A stretch of 64,000 bases of DNA from NCBI RefSeq assembly GCF_041429785.1, contig NZ_CP163423.1:2356001-2420000 (forward strand). The letters are read 5' to 3'. The position numbers and the translations under genes were made by a program. How positions within the stretch are numbered: position 1 is the stretch's first letter; every line of letters begins with the position of its first letter. Below the pieces are notes generated by a model. The model did no database searches. It was not told the DNA's origin and worked only from the letters and a program-made list of their open reading frames with translations. This DNA comes from Fretibacter rubidus (lineage in GTDB: Bacteria; Pseudomonadota; Alphaproteobacteria; Caulobacterales; Maricaulaceae). Below are positions 8,738 to 16,500 of the stretch, one piece after another.

Positions 8738-8748
8738 AGGATACGGAA

Positions 8749-9174
8749 ATGGAAAACTTCACACCTATATCTGCGGCTCTTGGCGGCGCAATGATTGGTT
8801 TGTCAGCTGTTTGGTTGATGGCGAGTGCGGGACGCATCGCAGGCATTAGTGGCATTTTGGGGGGCGCTCTCCAGGCTCCCAAGGCTGATAAGTTGTGGCG
8901 ATGGACTTTTTTGCTGGGCCTCGTTCTGGGGCCATTGCTGGTTGGGCTTTTTAAGCCATCGACACTTCAGGTAAACTTTCCAACAACTGGGCCTTTATTG
9001 ATCGTTGCGGCTGTCCTTGTCGGTATAGGCACACAGATGGGAAATGGATGCACGAGTGGTCACGGCGTTTGCGGGAATGCGCGTCTCTCTATGCGCTCTC
9101 TCATCGCCACACTGACATTTATGACGACGGGCGTTTTAACCGTTTTCATAATGCGCGCCCTCGGAGGCTTGTAA
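8749..9174 (+). CDS. YeeE/YedE family (sulfur transport) membrane protein, half 1
   Basis: This inner-membrane protein has 141 residues and about four hydrophobic helices. The signature GIGTQMGNGCTSGHGVCGNARLS (interrupted here by no gaps) contains the family's G-N-G-C-T-S-G-H-G-x-C core at about residues 86-98. YeeE/YedE proteins move sulfur species such as thiosulfate, and two-gene half-size pairs often sit next to BigR and persulfide genes. It is followed one base later by its partner half. The specific substrate is not known. Confidence 0.88.
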   Translation: MENFTPISAALGGAMIGLSAVWLMASAGRIAGISGILGGALQAPKADKLWRWTFLLGLVLGPLLVGLFKPSTLQVNFPTTGPLLIVAAVLVGIGTQMGNGCTSGHGVCGNARLSMRSLIATLTFMTTGVLTVFIMRALGGL

Positions 9175-9175
9175 G

Positions 9176-9592
9176 ATGAAACTACCTCTATCAACCTTCC
9201 TTTCAGGCCTACTTTTTGGCGGCGGCCTAACCGTGTCTCAAATGGTGAACCCTTCAAAAGTGATTTCATTCTTGGACATTACCGGCAATTGGGACCCAAG
9301 CCTCGCTTTTGTCATGGGCGGGGCCTTAGTGGTTACATTTATTGGCTATCGTTTGGTGTTAAAAGGCAAGACACCCTTATTTGAAGATCGTTTTCGTCTG
9401 CCCACCCGCAAAGATATTGACGTCCCCTTAATTGCCGGGGCGGCGCTGTTTGGCATCGGGTGGGGCTTAGCGGGTCTATGTCCGGGCCCAGCACTTGCGA
9501 GCGTTAGCTTTGCTGGTACGAACGCCCTGATATTTACAGCTACGATGATTTTGACAATCATGGCCTATAGATTGATGCGGGCGAGATCGTGA
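9176..9592 (+). CDS. YeeE/YedE-like membrane protein (DUF6691 type), half 2
   Basis: This membrane protein has 138 residues. The motif FGIGWGLAGLCPGPAL near residue 92 and the N-terminal SGLLFGGGLTVSQMVNPSKV are the conserved elements of the second YeeE/YedE half-subunit. It starts one base after the first half ends and overlaps the next gene through GTGA, so the three are co-translated. Together the two halves should form one sulfur-species channel or transporter. Confidence 0.87.
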   Translation: MKLPLSTFLSGLLFGGGLTVSQMVNPSKVISFLDITGNWDPSLAFVMGGALVVTFIGYRLVLKGKTPLFEDRFRLPTRKDIDVPLIAGAALFGIGWGLAGLCPGPALASVSFAGTNALIFTATMILTIMAYRLMRARS

Positions 9593-10095
9593 AGCGAGTT
9601 TTACATTTAGGTCTGACTTTGTGCGCGGGCGTTTCAGCCGTGGCCTGCTCGCAACAAGGCCGCGCCCCTGAAGTTTCTCAACGTGAGAGCGCCGGCCTCG
9701 CCGAAATTCCTACAAATCCTGACACGCGGATTATTGTCTCTCTGACGGCGCAGCAGCGTCTCCATGTTTTAGAGGAGATGAATCAATTCCTCCTCTCAAC
9801 GCAGGAAATCGTAGAGGGCCTATCGTCAGATGACCCTGAATTAGTTCAAAGCGCCGTTGCTGACAGCTTAGGTCGCAATCAAGGTCAAAGCCAAGGTCAG
9901 GGTTTAATGAAAGGGGCTTTGCCCTCTGAATTTAGACAGATGGGGTCGGCCATGAAACAGGAGTTCAAAAAAGTTGAAACACTCTCCAAGAGCGGAGCGG
10001 ATAGCGCTCAAATACTTGAGCAATTGAGTTCAACCCTGATGTATTGCCAGTCCTGCCACGGAACTTATCAAATTCACCTCACAGAGGCCCCTTAA
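9589..10095 (+). CDS. lipoprotein with C-terminal CXXCH, class II cytochrome c-like
   Basis: This exported protein has 168 residues. It starts with GTG and overlaps the preceding stop by GTGA. The leader MKRVLHLGLTLCAGVSAVAC ends in a plausible lipobox, with the cysteine at residue 20. A Gln/Gly-rich stretch (NQGQSQGQG) sits in the middle. Near the C-terminus there is one haem c motif, YCQSCHGTYQI. A helical protein with CXXCH near the C-terminus resembles class II cytochromes c (c'/c556). It may accept electrons from sulfur oxidation or act as a ligand sensor. The helical bundle is inferred and no sixth-ligand histidine or methionine was identified. Confidence 0.65.
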   Translation: MKRVLHLGLTLCAGVSAVACSQQGRAPEVSQRESAGLAEIPTNPDTRIIVSLTAQQRLHVLEEMNQFLLSTQEIVEGLSSDDPELVQSAVADSLGRNQGQSQGQGLMKGALPSEFRQMGSAMKQEFKKVETLSKSGADSAQILEQLSSTLMYCQSCHGTYQIHLTEAP

Positions 10096-10112
10096 TTCAA
10101 ACGGAGAATACA

Positions 10113-10580
10113 ATGGACATCAATATCGGTATAGACACCACCTCAAGGCAAGCTTCTGCTACCGCCTTGTCGAAACTGCTTGCGAGCACTTATACGCTCT
10201 ACTTAAAAACACATGGCTATCACTGGAATGTTGAAGGCCCTCATTTCCAACAATTACATATCCAGTTTATGGAGCAATATACGGAAATGTGGACGGCCGT
10301 TGATGAGCTTGCGGAGCGTATTCGTGCGTTGGGCCATTATGCACCCGCTTCTTACGCTGAAATGTCGAAATTATCTGCTGTCACAGAAGAGACCCAAAGG
10401 CCCGATTGGCGGCAAATGGTGATAACATTAGCCACTGGGCATGAGCAGGTCGCAAAAATAGCGCGAGATGTCCTTCGCACAGCTGAAGAGGCCAATGATG
10501 ACGCCACGGCGGACGTGGTTGCCCCTCGAATTACGCTCCATGAAAAAACGGCGTGGATGCTACGCGCGACTGCAGCTTAG
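10113..10580 (+). CDS. dps: Dps family DNA-protection/ferritin-like protein
   Basis: This Dps protein has 155 residues. The ferroxidase-site segment THGYHWNVEGPHFQQLHIQF (about residues 35-54), then TAVDELAERIRALG, are diagnostic. It oxidises Fe(II) with H2O2 and shields DNA. The ATG at 10113 follows ACGGAGA and gives a normal family length; a longer frame would run into the cytochrome gene. Its presence between sulfur genes suggests that the run is also an oxidative-stress operon. No specific binding site was seen directly upstream. Confidence 0.93.
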   Translation: MDINIGIDTTSRQASATALSKLLASTYTLYLKTHGYHWNVEGPHFQQLHIQFMEQYTEMWTAVDELAERIRALGHYAPASYAEMSKLSAVTEETQRPDWRQMVITLATGHEQVAKIARDVLRTAEEANDDATADVVAPRITLHEKTAWMLRATAA

Positions 10581-10592
10581 AAAGGTCTTCTC

Positions 10593-11141
10593 ATGAAAAT
10601 TTCGAAAATCCTCATAGGCGCATTCGCGTTATCTGTGATCTCATCTTTCGCCTATGCCGATGATACGGCTTTTCACAATGGGACGGTGATTACAGGTTTC
10701 GGCAAAATCGCGACCATCGACTCTGATATGCCACTGCCTAAAAAATTGAAATTAAGAGTGAGCTTTGATGTTGCCGCGGCTGGCACACCGGGCGCTGTGA
10801 ACCGGAAGTTGGATAGCCTCGCTCGTTTTATTAATATGCACGCTGAGGCGGGCGTAGCTCTGAAGAATATGGATATTGCTGTGGTCGTACATGGCGGGGC
10901 GTCCAAGGATTTAACGCGCAAAAATTATTACGCGGCGCAATATGCAGGCGCTGAGATTAAAAACGCGGAATTGATTAAGGCCCTCGTTGAGAATGGCGTC
11001 GAAATCTATCTCTGCGGGCAGTCCGCTGTTTATCACGATATTGATAAATCAGACCTGCTTCCAGGCGTTAAAATGGCATTGTCGGCCATGACCGCGCACG
11101 CCTTACTTCAACAAGACGACTACACATTAAACCCGTTTTAA
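10593..11141 (+). CDS. exported DsrE/DsrF-like protein
   Basis: This protein has 182 residues and a cleavable signal (MKISKILIGAFALSVISSFAYA). The mature part has the DsrE fold pattern: LKLRVSFDVA, a central IAVVVHGGASKDL strand-loop, and VEIYLCGQSAVYHDI with the conserved cysteine near residue 142. Cytoplasmic DsrE proteins carry sulfane sulfur on this cysteine; exported versions are common beside sulfur-oxidation genes. It starts 12 bases after dps, with GAAAGG upstream, and precedes another DsrE-like gene. A role in periplasmic persulfide relay is inference. Confidence 0.82.
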   Translation: MKISKILIGAFALSVISSFAYADDTAFHNGTVITGFGKIATIDSDMPLPKKLKLRVSFDVAAAGTPGAVNRKLDSLARFINMHAEAGVALKNMDIAVVVHGGASKDLTRKNYYAAQYAGAEIKNAELIKALVENGVEIYLCGQSAVYHDIDKSDLLPGVKMALSAMTAHALLQQDDYTLNPF

Positions 11142-11151
11142 GGAGGCCGTT

Positions 11152-11625
11152 TTGAATATCAGACAACAACTCATTTGTGTGATGACTTTCGCCGTCGCGC
11201 TGACAGCCTGCTCTCAAAGTGACAGCTCCGCTCAGGTCTCGGTGCAGGCAACTGACAATGCCGCCCCTGTATTGACGGTGATTACGGAGCAGGCACCTGA
11301 AACGCAGCTTATGGCTTTGATACTCTCTAAAGCCGCAGTCGATCAGGGAAGCCCTGTGCAAATCCTCCTTTGCGATAAAGGGGGAGATTTGGCGCTGAAA
11401 TCACCGCCGACTCTATCACAACAACCTTTAGCGCCAAAAAATATGAGTCCCGCCGGCCTGCTCTCCAAACTCATCAATAGCGGCGTGAAGGTCGATGTCT
11501 GCGCTATTTATCTGCCCAATCGAACATTTGGGGAAGACGCGCTCATAGACGGTGTTGGCGTGGCAACGCCGCCGGAAATAGCCGGATATTTTACTCAAGT
11601 CGAGACAAAGATTTTGTCCTTCTAA
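11152..11625 (+). CDS. DsrE-like lipoprotein
   Basis: This lipoprotein has 157 residues and starts with TTG, which is supported by a perfect AGGAGG ending six bases upstream. The leader MNIRQQLICVMTFAVALTAC ends in a lipobox (LTAC). The mature domain contains PVQILLCDKGGDLAL and VKVDVCAIYLPN, two cysteine-bearing beta-strands typical of DsrE-like sulfur carriers. It closes the sulfur-related plus-strand run. The neighbour upstream is a soluble exported DsrE, so the two may work as a pair, one free and one membrane-anchored. Confidence 0.75.
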   Translation: MNIRQQLICVMTFAVALTACSQSDSSAQVSVQATDNAAPVLTVITEQAPETQLMALILSKAAVDQGSPVQILLCDKGGDLALKSPPTLSQQPLAPKNMSPAGLLSKLINSGVKVDVCAIYLPNRTFGEDALIDGVGVATPPEIAGYFTQVETKILSF

Positions 11626-11657
11626 AAAAATGAATTCAATGAGGAATGCTTCTAGCT

Positions 11658-12485
11658 ATGGACAATCAACAACAATCAGAATTTTGGAATGGTGACGCTG
11701 GGGAACGCTGGGTCACCTTCTCTGACCGCTTAGATGCCATGTTAGGCCCATTCGCAGAGCTCATCCTTGAGGCGTCAAATATTAAGCCTAATGAGACTGT
11801 CCTCGATATTGGCTGTGGCGGCGGGGCTTTATCTTTGCGCGCAGCACAAAAGGCTCAGTCCGTTCTTGGAGTAGACATATCAAAACCCTTGATTGCACTC
11901 GCGGAAAAGCGGGCGGCGGGACACGCGCAAACGAATTTTCACTGTGAGGATGCCGCAATGATTTCATTAGATGAAAAACGTGATGTTGTCATGTCACGGT
12001 TTGGCGTGATGTTCTTTTCTGACCCAGTCAGCGCTTTTGCCAATATTCGCGAGCAAGTAAAACCTAATGGCCGCATGGTGTTTGCCTGCTGGCAGTCCCC
12101 CATGAAAAACCTATGGGCCAAAGCGCCGCTAGAGGCCGCTATGCCATTTTTTAAAGAACAGCCTACGCCGCCGGAGCCTCACGCCCCTGGGCCGTTTGCT
12201 TTTGCGGATTCTGAATATCTGACAGACACATTGATGGATGCGGGCTGGAAAACCGTAGAACTGACAGACTGGACAGGCAAAATAAGATTGCCGGGAGAAG
12301 ATGTTGAACAGACGGCAGCTTTTACAATGGAGATGGGCCCACTGTCCAAGATCATGAAAGACCAAGATTTGGACGAAAAGCGCGTTCAATCGGCTTTAAT
12401 CGAAAAACTGAGCGACGCCGCCAATGATGACGGGACTGTTGATATGCAAGCTTCCGTCTGGATCGTGAAGGCTGGTGTCGGATAG
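11658..12485 (+). CDS. class I SAM-dependent methyltransferase
   Basis: This methyltransferase has 275 residues. The AdoMet-binding motif I is VLDIGCGGGALSLRA near residue 53, followed by VLGVDIS (motif II acidic residue), MSRFGVMFFSDP and NGRMVFACWQSP. It resembles UbiE/COQ5-like and small-molecule methyltransferases, but the substrate cannot be told. Two in-frame ATGs exist. The downstream one (11658) was chosen because the first begins right at the GAGGA ribosome-binding sequence. It lies 32 bases after the DsrE lipoprotein and may be part of the same transcript. Confidence 0.82.
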   Translation: MDNQQQSEFWNGDAGERWVTFSDRLDAMLGPFAELILEASNIKPNETVLDIGCGGGALSLRAAQKAQSVLGVDISKPLIALAEKRAAGHAQTNFHCEDAAMISLDEKRDVVMSRFGVMFFSDPVSAFANIREQVKPNGRMVFACWQSPMKNLWAKAPLEAAMPFFKEQPTPPEPHAPGPFAFADSEYLTDTLMDAGWKTVELTDWTGKIRLPGEDVEQTAAFTMEMGPLSKIMKDQDLDEKRVQSALIEKLSDAANDDGTVDMQASVWIVKAGVG

Positions 12486-12596
12486 TTAGGTCAGCTTTGT
12501 GAGTGTGACTTTCCCGCGTGACATTTGAATGAGACCTGACTTTTCCAAAGTCTTGAGCTTACGGCTATCCTGATTGGATGTGCCAGCTTTTATGTC
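12486..12596 (-). pseudogene. 36-codon 3' remnant resembling a winged-helix C-terminus
   Basis: On the minus strand an open stretch of 36 codons ends at TAA (12486-12488) with an upstream in-frame stop at 12597-12599 and no suitable start. Its translation includes SRKLKTLEKSGLIQMSRGK, which looks like a recognition helix followed by a wing. It may be the leftover tail of a transcription-regulator gene. The assignment rests on pattern only. Confidence 0.3.
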
Positions 12597-12718
12597 TCAT
12601 TTTGACTTTGATTGTTCGCTCTAGGGCGAATACGGATATGCGGGCTTGGTCAATCGAGTTGAATATATTCTGTAAGCAGGTTGCAAAGTTCACTTGGCGG
12701 TGCGCCCGTTTCTATAAT

Positions 12719-12856
12719 CGCTGCCTGTCATGCCATTCGCAGAGGCGAATTTATACCCTTTGGAGGTGGTAGGCGCGGCCTATTATTTAATCCGGGGGGA
12801 TTGAATAAAACCGGAAAAGGCTCCAGCAGGGGTTAGCTGCTATCGCCGTATATATT
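12719..12856 (-). pseudogene. degenerate duplicate of the RHS LysM coding segment, interrupted
   Basis: Bases 12719-12757 match 16005-16043 in the RHS gene at 37 of 39 positions, and 12837-12856 match 16049-16068 at 18 of 20. In the RHS gene the two blocks are 5 bases apart; here they are 79 bases apart, a net insertion of 74 bases. Orientation is the same as the intact gene. The rest of 12486-12920 shows no coding potential apart from the short tail noted at its left end. This is a fossil of an RHS LysM region downstream of the current toxin. Confidence 0.75.
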
Positions 12857-12920
12857 GTCCGTTGACGTTTCCGCACACGGCATTACACAACTCAGCGTGT
12901 GCGGAGGCACATCGTCATCA

Positions 12921-13592
12921 CTAGGGTTTAATTCTAAACCTTCGCCTTGCATTAGGTTTAATAGTGTCATGAACTCGTACGCTGTTAGGCGGCGGATTGT
13001 AGCAAGTCCGAGCTCCATCTTTACTAATGTATACATCACTATCTTGTAATTCTAGCAGGTCACTAACAGTTGATTTAGAAACTTGGGAGCTATTATTCGT
13101 GTGTTTTGAGCGTCTATCTTCCAGAGCATGAAAAGCAGACGAATTTACACTTTCAAGTATTTCCGACCTCATACACATGCTAATTGTTAAACGCCCCCAA
13201 TCGTGAATATAAACATCGTCGCTTTCGTCTATCGAGGTAGACTTAACTTCACCAATAACAAAAATTGGCCCTTGACTTGGGTCAACGTCTGAAGCGGCCC
13301 CAACAACAACAAGACCACTTAGGGTTTCTCTATTAGTATAACCGATCGCATTACTTATAACTTCAACTTTAATCCTAGCCGCAAGTAAATTGTGTGCAAA
13401 TTCTTCATAACCATTAAAATAGTCACTAGCATCTCCAAGAAACTCTAGCTCATAGACTCTACCAACTACACCAAATATGCTAGTTGGACGTTGAATTGTC
13501 TCTTCATTCTCTAAAAAAAGAGGCGCACTTGGGCTTGAAGCGCAAGCGCTGACCATAAAAATCGTCAAATTAATTAACAAGTATCGGAACAC
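12921..13592 (-). CDS. lipoprotein of unknown function, candidate immunity protein for the RHS toxin
   Basis: This predicted lipoprotein has 223 residues. The GTG at 13592 lies four bases after the RHS stop (13597-13599) and gives a clean leader, FRYLLINLTIFMVSAC, ending in a lipobox. Longer starts would overlap the toxin gene. No family is recognised. The mature part is mixed polar sequence with GLVVVGAASDVDPSQGPIF near the middle and an Arg-rich C-terminus. Base composition is A/T-rich like the toxin tip and unlike the RHS body. Its position directly after a polymorphic toxin is where an immunity gene is expected, and a lipid anchor would put it in the periplasm. Confidence 0.6.
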   Translation of the reverse strand: MFRYLLINLTIFMVSACASSPSAPLFLENEETIQRPTSIFGVVGRVYELEFLGDASDYFNGYEEFAHNLLAARIKVEVISNAIGYTNRETLSGLVVVGAASDVDPSQGPIFVIGEVKSTSIDESDDVYIHDWGRLTISMCMRSEILESVNSSAFHALEDRRSKHTNNSSQVSKSTVSDLLELQDSDVYISKDGARTCYNPPPNSVRVHDTIKPNARRRFRIKP

Positions 13593-13596
13593 TTGC

Positions 13597-16500
13597 TTAG
13601 TTCTCGACTGTGAAGTCAAAATTCTTCCAATTTCTTGCAGTCCCATCTGAATTCAATTCCCTAATAACATAATCATTTGCTTTTGAATTATAAGTCTGCC
13701 GTCCAATTTCAGTAATTTTTCTGCTGTTTCTGGTTATCATAAAGTTTGGCTTATCAATTGTACGTGTAATTAAATTGTCTCCTGGCCCAACTGTTTGATC
13801 AGCATCCCGATGCGCATGAGCGAAGGCGACGTGGTTAGTTTTCCTGAAATCGATAAAAGCAGTAGCAGTGTAAGAACCTATCGCGATCTGGCTTATACCA
13901 ATTTCCATTTGAGCGTTAGTAGAAAAAACGACTCCCCTCTCTGCACCCGAAGTTCCCGAGTTACTGCCGTAATTAATGGACTTCGCTACGCTCAAGACTG
14001 CCTGTCGCACCTTTAGGCCAGCATCAACAGGATCAGTCGACGCACTCTTTACACCAGCAATATTTTGAACCTCTGCACCGGTCCAATTTCCTTTTTTAGT
14101 GTCACCAGAGGGGAATTTGTCAACACCAACAAAATTTTTCCAAAGACCCACACTAGCTATTATATTAAATTCCTGAATCGACAGATTATCTTGCATCACG
14201 AAATTTCTGTTATCGTTTGACCAAGTACCAGAGGATAATTTTTGTCCTGCAGAGATAAGTGCTGGATCGGTGGCAAGAATAGCTTCAAAAAACAGTTGAT
14301 CCTTCCTATAGAATTTTTTGACTACGTCATAACCTTCGTCATAGCCTGCGAAACCCAACGCTCTTGCTAAGTCCGCTTTACTACCAACCGAAAGATCAAT
14401 CTTTCCGTTAGAGGCAATTAAAGGTGTTCTATAGTTCGAATCAATATTTCTATTCGCTACAGTCTCATCTCTTATTTTTCGTATTTCAGCGATACGACTT
14501 GCATCAGTAATACCAAATTTTTTAAGAATATTATCCTCGCGGTACACCTTAGCCATTGCGTCGGCCTTTTCTTTACCATGAGTTTCTTTTAATGCCTTGT
14601 ATTCATCTTTTGGCATGTCGTACTTGTATCTATTATGCACCCACACACCACTCTCGCCGACATAATAGGTATGGTGGTCTTCAACGGCAAAGTTGTGGAC
14701 TGTTGAAAGTTCATCGACTTCATCCAGGGCAGTCACAAGGCCTTCTTGTCCGTTAATACCGATAACACGGTCACCGACAGAGAGATCACCTGCAGAGCGC
14801 CAATCGTACGTGTTGACCATGCTTAGCGTTTCGCCGTTTATGGCCTGCCTATGTCCCTCTATTGCATCTTGTAAAACACGGCCCTCAATAACGGCAAAAG
14901 GGTGTTCAGGCGTTGTACGGAGTACATTTTCCGCCCCGTCTTTGAATGCAATTGTCACGTCCAGAGTCGTCCTGTTTTCAAAGCGGTACAATTCAATCAC
15001 TTGTTTTTGGTGGACGTCATGGTTGTTGAAATGTTCGTCGCGAGAATAAACCCAATCACCGACTTTGATTTCATCAATGCGTTTAAGGCCATCAGGCGTG
15101 TGTATGAGTGTGTCTGCAACAAAGCAGGCATCGATATAACCACTTAAAGCCTGCCCAACAACATCAGGTATGGCGGCTATTATACCATCACTGAAACTGG
15201 TGCCATTAATCGCGCTTCGTGTTGCAGCACTAGCTATAGCGGCAGCCCCGCCTTGTATAGCACCAGCTATAGCTCCAGCCGTTCTTCCATCTGCAATGCT
15301 GTGTGCAAACCTTCCAACAGCACCGCTGATACCTGCACTAACTCCGCCTGCAACGCCTGCCGCAGCAACACTGGCCCAGCTAAATTTATCTTGAAGACCA
15401 GTCGCAACACCGATACCCTGACTGATGGCACTACCAGCCGCCGCACTGGCTGCCCCGCGCGCTATTTTATCAGCCGTAGTTAGTCCTTTAGCGGTTGTAG
15501 AGAGAGCATCAATATTACCTAGACCTGCGCTAATCCCGCCGCCAATCGCGGCAAGAGCCACATTTTTCCAGCTAAACTTGTCTTGGATACCTGTGGCTAC
15601 GCCAACGGCTTGTGAGGCTATTGAACCCGCTGCGGCTGCGCCTGCTCCAACGGCTACGGCCGTGAGGCCACTTAACCCTAAGCCGCCTCCAGTGAGAGCT
15701 GCACCTGCGCCCGCGAGTGCAGAACCTGCGGCTCCTGCTGTACCTGCCGCTGCGCCAGCAGGGCCTATGATTGCCGCCGCGGCCCCTGCGGTGGCCAGCG
15801 TCACCACGACGGCCACAACCACCAGCAGAATTGCGCCTAGGACGCCGCATTTTTTGCCTTTGGCGGCGTTTTGCGGTTGGGGTGTTGTGGGGTTTAGGTC
15901 GCCTTGGACGTCGCCTGGGGCATAGGGTTTGAACGTTGACGCATTATGCGTTGATTTCACCACGCCGGACGGCAGGTTGAGGGACTGCCCTTCGATGAGG
16001 GCCGCGCTGCCTGTCATGCCATTTGCAGAGGCGATTTTATACCACAGACTGCTATCGCCATAGATATTAGCCGCAATGCTTTGTAGCGTATCGCCGCTGC
16101 GCACTGTGTAGCTGCCCGACGTGCTGCCTTGGCTATAGCTATTGATCGCTTTATAGGCGCTCTCAAAGTCAGCGTGATTGGCCCCGGTTGTGCGGCCATG
16201 CTTAAACGCGCCCGCATTGGTGCCTGTTGTGGGGGTCGTTGTACGGTCCGTTATCGACTGACTATAGCTTGTGTTGAACGTGCCGTTATTACCGACATAG
16301 CCCATTTCTGTGCCGCCGTAGCGGTACCAGATTTCATGCGGATCGCCGCCGGCTTTATAGTCTCTTTCGTCGCGGCGGATGGTTTGGCCCTGATTATCGA
16401 CCGTAAAGGTGACCGTGCGGGCACGCCCGTCACTCACGCGGGCCGAGAGCAGAACGCCGCTTTTGGAGTTTGTGTAATAGGTCGTATTAATGCGGTCGCT

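Noticed and set aside
10044-10112. N-terminal extension of Dps by 23 codons
   Set aside because: The extension lies within the upstream cytochrome-like gene and lacks a ribosome-binding site. The ATG at 10113 has one and gives the normal Dps length.
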